A DNA stretch of 64,000 nt from Niallia taxi. GTDB taxonomy: Bacteria > Bacillota > Bacilli > Bacillales > Cytobacillaceae. Below the pieces are notes generated by a model. It was not told where the DNA came from. It searched no databases and saw only the letters and a program-made list of their open reading frames with translations. The translations under genes were made by a program, and so were the position numbers. Of the stretch, positions 26,612 through 35,793 are shown piece after piece. How positions within the stretch are numbered: position 1 is the first letter of the stretch; each line of letters opens with the position of its first letter. The stretch is taken from assembly GCF_032818155.1 (NCBI RefSeq), contig NZ_CP102589.1, positions 2,466,001 through 2,530,000 on the forward strand, in the 5' to 3' direction.

Positions 26612-27727
26612 TTATACTCCCGGGAACCAGCCTGGAGAGTTTATGATTGCATTCCATAGTGGATCTGGGATAACCAGCTCTTCTTGTTTATCTTTATCCA
26701 AAACAGATACAATTTCATTTTCTTTGCCTTGTTCGATTTTTTGAACAAAATCTGGATCGATAATAAGTTCTCTACCAATCGCAAGTAATGCGATATCTGC
26801 TGTCTCAAATGCTTTTTTTGCATCCTCCGCAGTATAAACACTTCCAACCCCAATTACAGGAACACGCCCGTTTGCACGCTCAACAATCCATTCGATTCTT
26901 GATTTGCTTGTGTCCGCTCCTCTTCTTGGCTCTGACGCAAACTCCATTAGGGAAGCATGAATATAATCAAGCTCTTTGTCTGCAAGTGCATCAATAAGTG
27001 TAAATGTATCTTCCATAGTCAAACCAGGTGTTTCTGGCTCTTCTGGAGAGAAACGATAGCCAACAATAAACGGATTTGTCGCTTTTTCAGCTGCTTTTTT
27101 AACAGCGTCAACTACTGCAAGTGGAAATGCCAATCTTTTTTCTACAGTGCCGCCCCACTTGTCCTCACGTCTATTTGTGTGTGGAGAATAAAATTGCTGG
27201 ATCAAATAGCCGTTTGCACCGTGAATTTCAACTCCGTCAAAGCCTGCTTCTACAGCACGTCTTGTTGTTTCACCAAAAGCAGCAATGATTTCTTCAATCT
27301 CTGTTTCTTCTAAAGGTCTTGGTGCTACATTATTTTCCTGTGCTACATCACTTGCACTTACAAGCTCGCCATTAGGCACTAGGTTTGGAGGGCATGATCT
27401 GCCGCCGTGGAAAATTTGTAGAATCGCCTTTGATCCTTCCTTTTTGATTGCTGTAGCAAGCTCTCTTAAGCTTGGAATAAATTCATCTGAGTATCCTGCA
27501 AACTCTCCAGGGAAGCCCTTTCCGTTTTCTGTAACATATGTACAAGCAGTGATAACCATGCTAACACCTTTAGAACGTCTTGCATAATAATCAAGCTCAG
27601 CCTTTGTAACAGTGCCATCTTCATTAGATGAAAAATTAGTCATCGGCGCCATCACTAGACGGTTTTTCAGCTCTAATTTGTTGCTCAGCTTTAATGGGCT
27701 AAACAGCTTTTCGTATTGATTACTCAT
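26612..27727 (-). CDS. NADH-dependent flavin oxidoreductase (Old Yellow Enzyme family)
   Basis: This 371-residue TIM-barrel FMN protein reduces activated C=C bonds or related substrates. MAPMTNFSS near the N-terminus, the FMN/substrate-binding HGGR, HGANGYLIQQFYSPHTNRR (cited in part: GVEIHGANGYL) and the C-terminal GVGSVYT phosphate-binding loop are family features. The start at 27727 has AAAGGAG 8 nt upstream; an in-frame GTG three codons earlier overlaps that site. Substrate unknown. Monocistronic. Confidence 0.92.
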   Translation of the reverse strand: MSNQYEKLFSPLKLSNKLELKNRLVMAPMTNFSSNEDGTVTKAELDYYARRSKGVSMVITACTYVTENGKGFPGEFAGYSDEFIPSLRELATAIKKEGSKAILQIFHGGRSCPPNLVPNGELVSASDVAQENNVAPRPLEETEIEEIIAAFGETTRRAVEAGFDGVEIHGANGYLIQQFYSPHTNRREDKWGGTVEKRLAFPLAVVDAVKKAAEKATNPFIVGYRFSPEEPETPGLTMEDTFTLIDALADKELDYIHASLMEFASEPRRGADTSKSRIEWIVERANGRVPVIGVGSVYTAEDAKKAFETADIALLAIGRELIIDPDFVQKIEQGKENEIVSVLDKDKQEELVIPDPLWNAIINSPGWFPGV

Positions 27728-27896
27728 ACTAAACACTCCTTTGTAATTATATTCACATAATTTTTTTTACGTGAAAACACTTCCTATGCACCTATCTAGT
27801 ATTGCCTATAACAGGTAAAAAAAATGAAGTAATGTCATCTTATAGTTTCCCTATCCAATTCGTCAAACAATTGAGCTCGGGTTTTAAAAAACAAAA

Positions 27897-27923
27897 AGCA
27901 CCCCTTGTTAAACAAGGGGTGCT
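27897..27923 (-). terminator. Terminator of the RsbR-like gene
   Basis: AGCACCCCTTGTT pairs with AACAAGGGGTGCT and is followed by TTTTTG on the minus strand. Confidence 0.85.
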
Positions 27924-27963
27924 AATCTATTTTTTAAATATAATGTATTCTTAACAAATGCAG

Positions 27964-28779
27964 TTATTGCAAATATTCCAGCGCTTGTTTTAAATTGCCA
28001 AACACCTTAATTGCTCCTAAGTTCATCTTTGTTTCAACAACCGTTTGCGCAAGTTGAGGACGCAAGCCTGTAACAATTACCTTTATTCCAAGCAAGGAAA
28101 GAGTCTCTCCTAACTGATTAAGATATGCTGCAATTTCTGTATCAATATTTTTTATGCCAGAATAATCGGTAATTAAATATTCCAGCTGTAATTTCCCAAT
28201 ATACGGTACTACCTTTTCCGTAATATAGGCAGCACGGTAAGAATCAATGATGCCGATAAGCGGCAAAACAGCGACACCCTCTTTGACAAGCACAACCGGC
28301 GCTGAAAGCTCCGCCATTTCCTGCTGTGTTTGTTGACGATAGCTTTCCGACAGACATTCATAAGTGGATACTGTTTCATTTAAACTAATATCCAACAGCT
28401 CGTTGACCTTGTTAATTAATGAAGCATTCTCATGCAATGCTAGTCCAAACTCACTGCTCAAATCTGTCAATAATTCATTGAATATTCTCCGTGTTGGCTG
28501 GTATCTAACAACAATTTCTGATATTCTTCCACCTGATAACAGTTGCTGTTCTGCATTCCGTTTGCTCCACGCTAGTAAATCATTAGGCACTCCTGTTTTT
28601 TGATCTGAAAGCGATTGACCAAAAAAGCCTAAAAATTCCTTATACATTATAATGGCACTATTTCTCTCTTCATCTGAAATGCTTATATCCAAGCTGGCGA
28701 GAACACCTTCTACTATTTCAAGAGCAAGGACATTTGTATGTTCTTCCATATATGCAGCAACTTGAGACATTTTTGTCAT
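27964..28779 (-). CDS. RsbR-type stressosome protein (C-terminal STAS domain)
   Basis: This 271-residue protein has a helical N-terminal sensor-like region (about 1-150) and a C-terminal STAS domain (about 160-270). The STAS segments DYSGIKNIDT and TGLRPQLAQT correspond to the regions around the two phosphorylated threonines of B. subtilis RsbRA, and both threonines are present. It probably joins RsbS in stressosomes upstream of sigma-B. No rsbS or rsbT gene is nearby, so it is a dispersed paralogue of the RsbRB/RsbRD kind. The ribosome binding site AGAGGGTGG is acceptable. Confidence 0.88.
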   Translation of the reverse strand: MTKMSQVAAYMEEHTNVLALEIVEGVLASLDISISDEERNSAIIMYKEFLGFFGQSLSDQKTGVPNDLLAWSKRNAEQQLLSGGRISEIVVRYQPTRRIFNELLTDLSSEFGLALHENASLINKVNELLDISLNETVSTYECLSESYRQQTQQEMAELSAPVVLVKEGVAVLPLIGIIDSYRAAYITEKVVPYIGKLQLEYLITDYSGIKNIDTEIAAYLNQLGETLSLLGIKVIVTGLRPQLAQTVVETKMNLGAIKVFGNLKQALEYLQ

Positions 28780-28896
28780 CTATTATCCACCCTCTACTCT
28801 AAAAAAGTATATAAAGATTATACCGTAAAAAGGGCTTACATGTTAGTAATTTTCTAACCTTTAAACAGCTGTTGATTATTCTGAAAAAATAATTAA

Positions 28897-29036
28897 TTGC
28901 TTTCACCAAATAGTTATGATATATTAATTCTTGCGATGAGCTCTATTGAATAAGTCAATGAACATTTAATGCGCTATGTGGAGCGCAGTTTATTGCCTCA
29001 ATAACGTAAGGACACCATTTATGGTGTCCTTTTTAT
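28897..29036 (+). ncRNA. Candidate free-standing small RNA with its own promoter and terminator
   Basis: Between two minus-strand genes a plus-strand unit is visible. TTGCTT (28897-28902), a 17-nt spacer and TATATT (28920-28925) form a promoter with start near 28932. A 10-bp stem AGGACACCAT/ATGGTGTCCT (29009-29030) followed by TTTTTATTTTT ends it, giving about 105 nt. Internal hairpins ATTGA/TCAAT and GCGCT/AGCGC are possible. No credible ORF lies inside it. I could not match it to a known RNA family. Confidence 0.5.
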
Positions 29037-29051
29037 TTTTTATTCTCTTAA

Positions 29052-29087
29052 CAAAAAAGCATGGCCACTTTTAAGTGAGCCATGCTT
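29052..29087 (-). terminator. Terminator of the IDEAL-domain gene
   Basis: AAGCATGGC pairs with GCCATGCTT around an inner CACTT/AAGTG stem, with TTTTTTG following on the minus strand. Confidence 0.8.
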
Positions 29088-29114
29088 TCATTTATAATGT
29101 ATAGAATGCGACTA

Positions 29115-29312
29115 TTAAGATAATTTTTTTAGTTCCTCCGTTAAACGAAAGAACTCTTCTTTATCTCCAGCAATCAATGTTTCATCAATTTGTTTTTCGA
29201 TTTTCTCTTTCCGGAAATTGTAAAGGGCTTTCTCCAAGACCATCTCAGCTAATAAAGAATCAACAACATTTCCCTCAGACTGTTGTGGTGCATTTAATAA
29301 ATACTTTTCCAT
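29115..29312 (-). CDS. Small IDEAL-domain protein
   Basis: This 65-residue protein has the IDEAL-domain pattern (LLAEMVLEKALYNFRKEKIEKQID with the ID-E-x-L motif, then an AGDKEEFFRLTEEL helix; only parts quoted). Such domains occur alone or at the C-terminus of Bacillus proteins and probably bind other proteins; the function of this one is unknown. The ATG at 29312 has AAGGGG 9 nt upstream and replaces a longer frame with no ribosome binding site. Confidence 0.8.
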   Translation of the reverse strand: MEKYLLNAPQQSEGNVVDSLLAEMVLEKALYNFRKEKIEKQIDETLIAGDKEEFFRLTEELKKLS

Positions 29313-29489
29313 TTGAATCAACCCCTTTGCTTTTTTATAGTATAACAACAATTTTCTGATAATTCAAATACTTTTTAAAGGAAATTTATCCCTTTTTCAC
29401 ATTAGAAAAAAATCCGCGTTTCAACTATAATATCAATACATATTCATGTATTCTTAATATGTAGAAAAAACTTTTTTGAGGAGAAAACA

Positions 29490-30299
29490 ATGAATTATAA
29501 AATGATTGTACTAGACATGGATGACACATTACTTCAGGATGATCACACAGTCTCTGAAGCAACAAAAAAAGCGCTGATCAAAGCGCAAGAACAAGGCGTT
29601 AAGGTTGTCCTTGCTTCTGGCAGACCAACATATGCAATGTGGGAAACTGCAAAGGAATTGCATTTGTCTGATTACGGAAGCTATATTCTTTCTTTTAATG
29701 GTGCTAAGATTACAAATTGCAGAACAAATGAAGAAATTTTCAGCAGCACACTTCTTCCAGAGGTTGTTCACCAATTATTTGAATTGAGTAAAAGGGAAAA
29801 GGTTTGGCTTCATACATATGTAGGAGATACTATTATTACGGAAGAAAATAACCCATTTACAGAAATTGAAGCGCAAATTACTGGGTTACCGATCAAAACC
29901 GTGCCAAACTTCGTTGATTATATAAAAGACCCTGTTGTTAAAGTATTAATGGTAAAAGAAGCGGATATTTTAGTAAATGTGGAGAAAGTATTGCAGACAG
30001 AGCTTTCTGAGCAATTAAGCGTTATGCGCTCTAAACCGTTTTTCCTTGAATTCACCGAAAAAGGTGTTACGAAAGGAACTAGCTTATCTATTTTAATTGA
30101 CCGTCTTGGCATCAAAAGGGAAGAAGTAATCGCAATGGGTGACAGCTATAATGACGCTGCGATGATTGAATTCGCTGGCCTTGGCATTGCAATGGGCAAC
30201 GCACCAGATGATATTAAGCAAATTGCAGATTACGTGACAGACACAAACAATAATGACGGTGTTGCAAAAGCAGTTGAAAAATTTATTTTAAATGCTTGA
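29490..30299 (+). CDS. Cof-type HAD-superfamily phosphatase
   Basis: This 269-residue HAD-IIB hydrolase has motif I LDMDDTLLQDD (nucleophile Asp and general acid), motif II SGR near residue 43, a catalytic lysine around 195, and motif IV MGDSYND. The Cof-type cap between motifs II and III suggests a sugar phosphate or other small phosphate substrate, as in B. subtilis YxeH/YwpJ-like enzymes. Ribosome binding site GAGGAG. A 9-bp inverted repeat (TCAGCATAC/TATGCTGA, 30321-30340) lies after it, before the dimethylargininase-like gene. Confidence 0.9.
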   Translation: MNYKMIVLDMDDTLLQDDHTVSEATKKALIKAQEQGVKVVLASGRPTYAMWETAKELHLSDYGSYILSFNGAKITNCRTNEEIFSSTLLPEVVHQLFELSKREKVWLHTYVGDTIITEENNPFTEIEAQITGLPIKTVPNFVDYIKDPVVKVLMVKEADILVNVEKVLQTELSEQLSVMRSKPFFLEFTEKGVTKGTSLSILIDRLGIKREEVIAMGDSYNDAAMIEFAGLGIAMGNAPDDIKQIADYVTDTNNNDGVAKAVEKFILNA

Positions 30300-30370
30300 T
30301 TTGTTAAAATAAAGTTATATGTCAGCATACTGTATGCTGATAATACTTTTAAAATAATGGAGGTTATAAT

Positions 30371-31228
30371 ATGAAAAATGATCAATTCTTAATTGGGAGC
30401 CATAATGAATATGACCCATTGAAAAAAGTGATTTTAACATCTCCATTATATATGACAATTAAAGAACCGATTAATGACATTCAAAAGCAATATTTAAAAG
30501 ATAATATCGATACTAAATTAGCATCTGAGCAGCATCAGGCATTTGTTGACGTTTTGAAAAAGGAAGGCATTGAAGTAGTGCTCCTGCCTGCAGAAAAACA
30601 GTTTCCTGAACAGGTTTTTACAAGGGATATCGGGTTTACATTGGGCAATCATACTTTTGTTGCTAAAATGGGACATGATGTTCGTAAGGGTGAGGAACAT
30701 GTTTTGTTAAACTGGCTGAATGAACAAGAAATTTCCTTTACAAAATTAAATAGTGACAAAATTGAAGGCGGAGATGTTCTTATCGATGGATCCACTATTT
30801 ATATTGGTGTCAGCAATCGTACGAACAAGAAATCAATCGAGCATATAAAAACGTTACTGCCGAATTATGAAGTGGTTGATATTCCGTTCACTGACAGCTT
30901 TTTGCATTTAGATTGTGTTTTTAATATCCTGTCGCCAAACGATGCGTTGATTTATCCAGGAGAAATTGAAAAGCAAAAATTAGAGCTGTTGAAAAAGCGG
31001 TATTCTCTTATTGAGGTAACAAAGGAAGAACAAGCAACACTTGGCACAAATGTATTGTCTATTGGCCACAATAAAGTAATTAGCTTGCCTGTTAATAATA
31101 GGGTTAATGCAGAGCTACGCAAGCGGGGTTTCACTGTGATTGAAGTGGACATTACAGAAATCATTAAATCCGGCGGAGCTTTCCGGTGTTGTACACTTCC
31201 TTTATACAGGGAAACACCAAATTCATAA
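30371..31228 (+). CDS. Dimethylarginine dimethylaminohydrolase/amidinotransferase-family enzyme
   Basis: This 285-residue guanidino-group-modifying enzyme shows EGGD near residue 135, the catalytic His in LHLDCVFN (about 178) and the catalytic Cys in GGAFRCCTLPL near the C-terminus. The length fits DDAH rather than the 400-residue arginine deiminases, so the substrate is probably methylated or free arginine-like guanidines yielding citrulline. GGAGG precedes the ATG. It could be co-transcribed with the HAD gene 71 bp upstream, but the hairpin between them argues for separate units. Confidence 0.88.
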   Translation: MKNDQFLIGSHNEYDPLKKVILTSPLYMTIKEPINDIQKQYLKDNIDTKLASEQHQAFVDVLKKEGIEVVLLPAEKQFPEQVFTRDIGFTLGNHTFVAKMGHDVRKGEEHVLLNWLNEQEISFTKLNSDKIEGGDVLIDGSTIYIGVSNRTNKKSIEHIKTLLPNYEVVDIPFTDSFLHLDCVFNILSPNDALIYPGEIEKQKLELLKKRYSLIEVTKEEQATLGTNVLSIGHNKVISLPVNNRVNAELRKRGFTVIEVDITEIIKSGGAFRCCTLPLYRETPNS

Positions 31229-31267
31229 AAAAAGGATGGTGCTATGAAAAGCACCATCCTTTTTTTA
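31226..31267. terminator. Bidirectional terminator
   Basis: AGGATGGTGC and GCACCATCCT form a perfect 10-bp stem flanked by A and T runs, between convergent genes. Confidence 0.9.
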
Positions 31268-31271
31268 TCAA

Positions 31272-32342
31272 TTATACTTCCACTGTCCAGCCAAACGGAT
31301 CTTCTTCTCTTCCGTTTTGGATGTTAGTCAAAGTATCATAGATTTTTTTCGCAAGCTCGCCTGTTTCTCCGTTGTTCAAAGTAATGGATGTTTCATTCCA
31401 AAGGAACTCACCAATTGGAGAAATAACTGCTGCTGTACCTGTTCCGAACGCTTCCTTCAGCTCGCCATTTTTTGAAGCTTCGAAAATTTCCTCAACAGAG
31501 ATTTTGCGTTCTACAACTGGAACATTCCAGTGCTTCAACAAATCAAGAACACTGCGTCTCGTTACACCCTCAAGGATGCTTCCGTTTAATACAGGTGTTA
31601 CTACTTCATCACCAATTTTGAAGAAGACGTTCATTGCCCCAACCTCTTCAATATATTTCTTTTCGACACCATCAAGCCAAAGAACTTGAGAATAACCTTT
31701 TTGTGTAGCAATTTGTTGTGCTTTTAAGCTTGATGCGTAGTTTCCAGCTGTTTTCGCTGAACCCGTTCCACCTGCAACTGCACGAACATACTCATTTTCA
31801 ACAAAGATTTTTACAGGTTTTACCCCTTCTTTATAGTATGATCCTACTGGAGACAGGATGATCATAAATTTATAGCTGATCGAAGCAGCAACCCCTAAGA
31901 ATGGTTGTGTAGAAATAACGAATGGACGAATATAAAGAGATGTTCCCTCACCAGTTGGTATCCACTCTCTATCCACGTTGATCAGCTGCTTTAATGCATC
32001 AAGTGCAAATTCTTCATCAATATCAGGAATGCAAAGACGCTCATTAGATCTATTAAGACGCTCCATGTTCTTTTCAGGTCTGAATAATAATACTTTGTCT
32101 TCTGCTGTTAAATATGCCTTCATACCTTCAAATACAGCTTGTCCATAGTGGAAAATAACTGAAGCAGGATCTAACGTGATTGGTTGGTATGGCAGAATTT
32201 GTGCATTATGCCATCCGTTCTCTACAGTGTAATCCATCATGAACATATGATCTGTAAATACTTTCCCGAATTCCAATTTAGACGGATCTGGCTTCGGTTT
32301 TTTTTCTGTCGCTAATGTTACTGTGATTGTTTGTTCACTCAC
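31272..32342 (-). CDS. Branched-chain-amino-acid aminotransferase
   Basis: This 356-residue class IV PLP aminotransferase interconverts Leu, Ile and Val with their 2-oxo acids. FHYGQAVFEGMKAY, the PLP-lysine region SAKTAGNYASSLKAQ and EVGAMNVFFK with GSILEGVTRRS are characteristic of the eukaryote-like BCAT type (B. subtilis YbgE/YwaA). The GTG start at 32342 is chosen because AAGGAG lies 9 nt upstream; the ATG six codons earlier precedes that site. Monocistronic. Confidence 0.93.
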   Translation of the reverse strand: MSEQTITVTLATEKKPKPDPSKLEFGKVFTDHMFMMDYTVENGWHNAQILPYQPITLDPASVIFHYGQAVFEGMKAYLTAEDKVLLFRPEKNMERLNRSNERLCIPDIDEEFALDALKQLINVDREWIPTGEGTSLYIRPFVISTQPFLGVAASISYKFMIILSPVGSYYKEGVKPVKIFVENEYVRAVAGGTGSAKTAGNYASSLKAQQIATQKGYSQVLWLDGVEKKYIEEVGAMNVFFKIGDEVVTPVLNGSILEGVTRRSVLDLLKHWNVPVVERKISVEEIFEASKNGELKEAFGTGTAAVISPIGEFLWNETSITLNNGETGELAKKIYDTLTNIQNGREEDPFGWTVEV

Positions 32343-32475
32343 GTTGAAAAACTCCTTCATATGTAAATTATTATTTCTATCTATTATAACGCAACTTTTC
32401 AGGAGGGAAAGAGGTAAGGTTGATATTTTTTTAAAAGTTTTCCATTTGGTAAGTCAATATCATGCAGAAAGCAAA

Positions 32476-32520
32476 AAGAAATATATGTTAGCCTAATGGG
32501 CTCGCATATATTTCTTTTAT
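32476..32520 (-). terminator. Terminator of the M20 dipeptidase gene
   Basis: AAGAAATATATG pairs with CATATATTTCTT around an inner AGCC/GGCT pairing; T-rich on the minus-strand exit side. Confidence 0.75.
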
Positions 32521-32527
32521 ACGATTT

Positions 32528-33931
32528 TTACAGCTCTAGCTTTTCTGCTTCTAAAGCTGCTGGAAAGCCCTTGAGCATCTGAGCCATATACACAATACCT
32601 TCTTCATAATCCTTCAAGCGAATGCTTTCATTTGGTGCATGAGCCTTGCTTCCGACCCAGCCAACTCCTGTACTGACAATCGGCAGCTTCAGCACCCTGC
32701 CAAAGTCAAACATTGGACCTGTGCCTGCTGAATTTGGTGCAAGCACTACATCACGATTATATACTTCTTTCGCAGTGTTTTTTACATGGCTGATAAATGG
32801 ATGACTGAAGTCAGAACGATATGCCTTTTGACCATTAATTAATTTTACGGACACATCATGGAAACCATGCTTTTTCAAGTGATTTTCAACACTCTCAAAA
32901 ATATGATTTGGATCCTGTCCTGGAACGAGACGGCAATCAAGCTTTACCTTTGCACTTTTCGGCAACACCGTTTTTGCTCCTTCTCCTGTATAGCCGCTTT
33001 CCATCCCGCAAATTGTCATCGTCGGTTCAAACACCATTGCATAACGAGGGTCTTGTCCTAAACCATTTGTTATTAAAGGTCTTTTCAGTCCATAGAGTTC
33101 TTGTACAGCCTTCCCACTAAATGGCAATGACTTAACCACTTCCTCTTCTAGTTCTGTCGGTGGTGTAATGCCATCATAGAAGCCTTCCACAATAATTTCA
33201 TTCTGCTCATTTCTCATGGAGGCTAACGCATGAACAAGTCTCCATGCCGCATTATCTACATATGCACCAACGGAGGAGTGCATATCTATATCTGCACCAA
33301 CAGCTGTCAGCTCCATATAAGCCATTCCTTTAATACCAGCAACCATGCTGATTCGCTCCTGTTCATCCTTTCCACCAAATTCCCAAATGCACGCATCTGC
33401 TTCAAACAGTTCGGCATACTTTTCTAAATAAGGAGTTAAATTAGGACTGCCAATTTCCTCTTCGCCCTCAATCAAAAACTTCACATTACAAGGCAAGCCA
33501 CCTTCTGCTTCTTGGAGGACCTTGAGTGCAGTCAGCCTTGCAATAGTATCACCTTTATTGTCAGAAACTCCTCTTGCAAACAGCTTGCCGTCATAAACAG
33601 CAGGTGAAAATGGTTCTGTTACCCATTCCTCAAGCGGCTCTGCTGGCTGCACATCGTAATGGTTGTAATATAAAAGTGTTTTAGAGGCATCGCCTTTTTC
33701 GCCAGCAGGAAAAAATCCATAAACGACAGGGTTTCCTCCAAGGTCATCTAACACTTTCACTTCACCACCAAAGTCTTCCATTACAGTAGAAATATAAGCT
33801 ACTGTTTCCGGAATTGCTTTACTTTGCGCGGATACTGTTTCCAATTGCAAATATTGTTCTAAAATCGCAAAGGATTCCTCCAAAATTTCCTTTGTTTTTG
33901 TTTGAATGGCATTTAAATCGCTTGTCCCCAA
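32528..33931 (-). CDS. M20-family dipeptidase
   Basis: This 467-residue zinc dipeptidase of the ArgE/DapE/M20 clan has the first metal ligand in YYNHYDVQPAEP, the bridging Asp in SDNKGD, the catalytic EGEEEIGSPN and a late metal ligand His in GSKAHAPNES. The dimerisation lid lies between residues about 200 and 320. It probably cleaves dipeptides in the cytosol. The TTG start has AAAGGAG 9 nt upstream. Monocistronic. Confidence 0.92.
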   Translation of the reverse strand: MGTSDLNAIQTKTKEILEESFAILEQYLQLETVSAQSKAIPETVAYISTVMEDFGGEVKVLDDLGGNPVVYGFFPAGEKGDASKTLLYYNHYDVQPAEPLEEWVTEPFSPAVYDGKLFARGVSDNKGDTIARLTALKVLQEAEGGLPCNVKFLIEGEEEIGSPNLTPYLEKYAELFEADACIWEFGGKDEQERISMVAGIKGMAYMELTAVGADIDMHSSVGAYVDNAAWRLVHALASMRNEQNEIIVEGFYDGITPPTELEEEVVKSLPFSGKAVQELYGLKRPLITNGLGQDPRYAMVFEPTMTICGMESGYTGEGAKTVLPKSAKVKLDCRLVPGQDPNHIFESVENHLKKHGFHDVSVKLINGQKAYRSDFSHPFISHVKNTAKEVYNRDVVLAPNSAGTGPMFDFGRVLKLPIVSTGVGWVGSKAHAPNESIRLKDYEEGIVYMAQMLKGFPAALEAEKLEL

Positions 33932-34040
33932 CTATTTCATCTCCTTTTTTTCATTACTTATCTTATTGTTTCGGCAAACGAAGAAAAATCCCTGCAATTA
34001 TTCTAAATATTTTATAAATTAAGTTAACTACTTTATGCAC

Positions 34041-34097
34041 AAAAAAATCTAAATCAGTTCGGAAAAGAAGCATCGTCTTTTCAAAAGTGATTTAGAC
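34041..34097 (-). terminator. Terminator after the 43-aa gene
   Basis: TCTAAATCA/TGATTTAGA outer stem with inner GAAAAGA/TCTTTTC; on the minus strand it is followed by a T-run. Confidence 0.7.
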
Positions 34098-34112
34098 TTT
34101 ATAAGAATAAAT

Positions 34113-34244
34113 TTAATTCCAGTTTTTTGTATCTTCTAATAGATCATCAATCTCAATATTCTTGATGTCCCATTTACAGATACCGCTTGCCATATCCAGC
34201 GTATCCTGCAAAAGCTGATCAATATCGGCCCTAACTAAATGCAT
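34113..34244 (-). CDS. 43-residue protein of unknown function
   Basis: A short frame beginning MHLVRADIDQLL and ending EDTKNWN has an excellent ribosome binding site (AAAGGAGG, 7 nt spacing), an extended -10 promoter (TGCTATAAT, minus strand, 34391-34399) upstream and a terminator 16 bp after its stop. The protein is acidic, amphipathic and helix-prone with one cysteine. No family recognised. The complete expression signals make it a likely real gene. Confidence 0.65.
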   Translation of the reverse strand: MHLVRADIDQLLQDTLDMASGICKWDIKNIEIDDLLEDTKNWN

Positions 34245-34656
34245 ATTGTAGCCTCCTTTAGTACTATTCACGTTAGTAATGCCCTTTCAAAATTAACCTT
34301 AAACAAAATATCATTTAAAACGATACTGCATCACTAATATGTAGCACTTTATAGCTTGGAAACCATATCCATGCTTTTTGTTACCTCACTATTATAGCAT
34401 GTTTTTCCCTCCTAGCCCATTACGTGTAAATTACAGCGATATTACATGATTTATTTGTTGAAACATATTTGCAAAGATAGAAACATGAAGATTTTTCCTT
34501 ATGTCAAAAGATGAATCAATTCTAGGAAAATGCTATAATTTTAATGAACCTTTCCCCTCTTTTACGAGTTTTTATACTCTATATAAGGCGAATAATTAAT
34601 ATTCTGCTTATGTTTTTTCTTAAATACGGCAATCATGTAAATGAATGGAGGGAAAT
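34245..34656. other. Gene-free 412-bp gap with two divergent extended -10 promoters
   Basis: No ORF of interest. It holds TGCTATAAT on the minus strand (34391-34399) for the 43-aa gene, giving a leader of about 140 nt, and TGCTATAAT on the plus strand (34531-34539) for the CAP-domain gene. Neither has a good -35. No riboswitch fold was recognised. Confidence 0.5.
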
Positions 34657-35793
34657 ATGTTGAGAAGACTTTTTAAGCTGGCATTACTTTGTTTAATTGT
34701 TTATGCCGGTGTTCAATATATACAACATAAAACAGGCGCTGAATCCGTTCCTTCAGCTATTGATTATATGAAAACAGAAGTGAATGCACAGGATGCTGCA
34801 GATTTTTTTGAAAACCTCATCACACAAGGTAAAGAGCTTTTTCAAGACACACAAGATGTCCTTCCTGACTGGAATCCTTCTGCTGAATCTGACCAGCAAA
34901 CAAAGCAGGCAGAAAAACCTCAGTTAGAAACTCCTTCCGAGCAAACATTCTCTATTTATAATATCCAAATGGGTGATACAAAGGAATCTGTTGAGAAGAG
35001 TCAAGGTAAGCCCCAGCGTGTGTCTATAAATGAGTACGGGATATCATGGAATACATATCACGAAAACTATCAAAATTTCGTGATGGTCGGTTATGATTCG
35101 AATAATAAAGTAGCTGCACTGTATACGAATCAGGACTTGATTTCATCTACGGATGGTATAAAAAGCGGCAGCAGTAAGGACAGTGTCTTGAAGACGTTAG
35201 GCGATCCACTTGATGAGCTGACAAAAGGGTTTGTCCGCTATAAGTTCCCAGATGACCGAGATTACGAGGTATTTAAACTAGATGGCAATTATGTCACTGT
35301 TTTCTTCGATAAACATGAGAATAATACGGTAACGGCGATGCAGATTGTGACAAAAACATTAGAAGACAGTAAAAAAGACTTTTATACAGATGGAAGCACA
35401 GAGCTCGAGGAAGGCTTTGCATACCAGCTGTTTGATTTAACGAATGCAAGCAGGGTCAATAATAAATTAGGTATTTTGACTTGGGAGGATACTGTAAAGG
35501 TAACCGCTAAAAAGCATAGTGAGGATATGGCTATTAATAATTATTTTGACCATACAAACTTGGATGGAGAATCTCCCTTTGACCGCATGCTTGATGATGG
35601 TATTAAATACACAATGGCTGGCGAAAATCTTGCTTATGGTCAATACAGCAGTATCTTCGCACATGAAGGTTTAATGAATTCTCTCGGACATAGAGAGAAT
35701 ATCCTGCAAGAAGGCTTCACCTATTTAGGTGTAGGTGTAGCCTTTAATGAGGATGAACAGCCGTATTATACGGAGAATTTTATAACGAAATAA
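34657..35793 (+). CDS. CAP/SCP-domain protein with N-terminal CAP-associated region (YlbC-like)
   Basis: This 378-residue protein has an N-terminal membrane segment (about residues 5-20, uncleaved signal or anchor), a linker, a CAP-associated domain (about 105-235: IYNIQMGDTKESVEKSQG...) and a C-terminal CAP domain (about 250-375) with TAKKHSEDMAINNYFDH, AGENLAYG and LGHRENIL. It should face the cell exterior. Its role is unknown; B. subtilis YlbC has the same layout. The start at 34657 has GGAGGG upstream; the ATG four codons earlier contains that site. Confidence 0.88.
   Translation: MLRRLFKLALLCLIVYAGVQYIQHKTGAESVPSAIDYMKTEVNAQDAADFFENLITQGKELFQDTQDVLPDWNPSAESDQQTKQAEKPQLETPSEQTFSIYNIQMGDTKESVEKSQGKPQRVSINEYGISWNTYHENYQNFVMVGYDSNNKVAALYTNQDLISSTDGIKSGSSKDSVLKTLGDPLDELTKGFVRYKFPDDRDYEVFKLDGNYVTVFFDKHENNTVTAMQIVTKTLEDSKKDFYTDGSTELEEGFAYQLFDLTNASRVNNKLGILTWEDTVKVTAKKHSEDMAINNYFDHTNLDGESPFDRMLDDGIKYTMAGENLAYGQYSSIFAHEGLMNSLGHRENILQEGFTYLGVGVAFNEDEQPYYTENFITK

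Noticed and set aside
28974..29070. A short plus-strand frame starting ATGTGG inside the small-RNA region
   Set aside because: It has no ribosome binding site and reads straight through the terminator hairpin.
34245..34656. Possible riboswitch or T-box in the long leaders of the gap
   Set aside because: No conserved riboswitch core, T-box sequence or anti-terminator pair was recognised.
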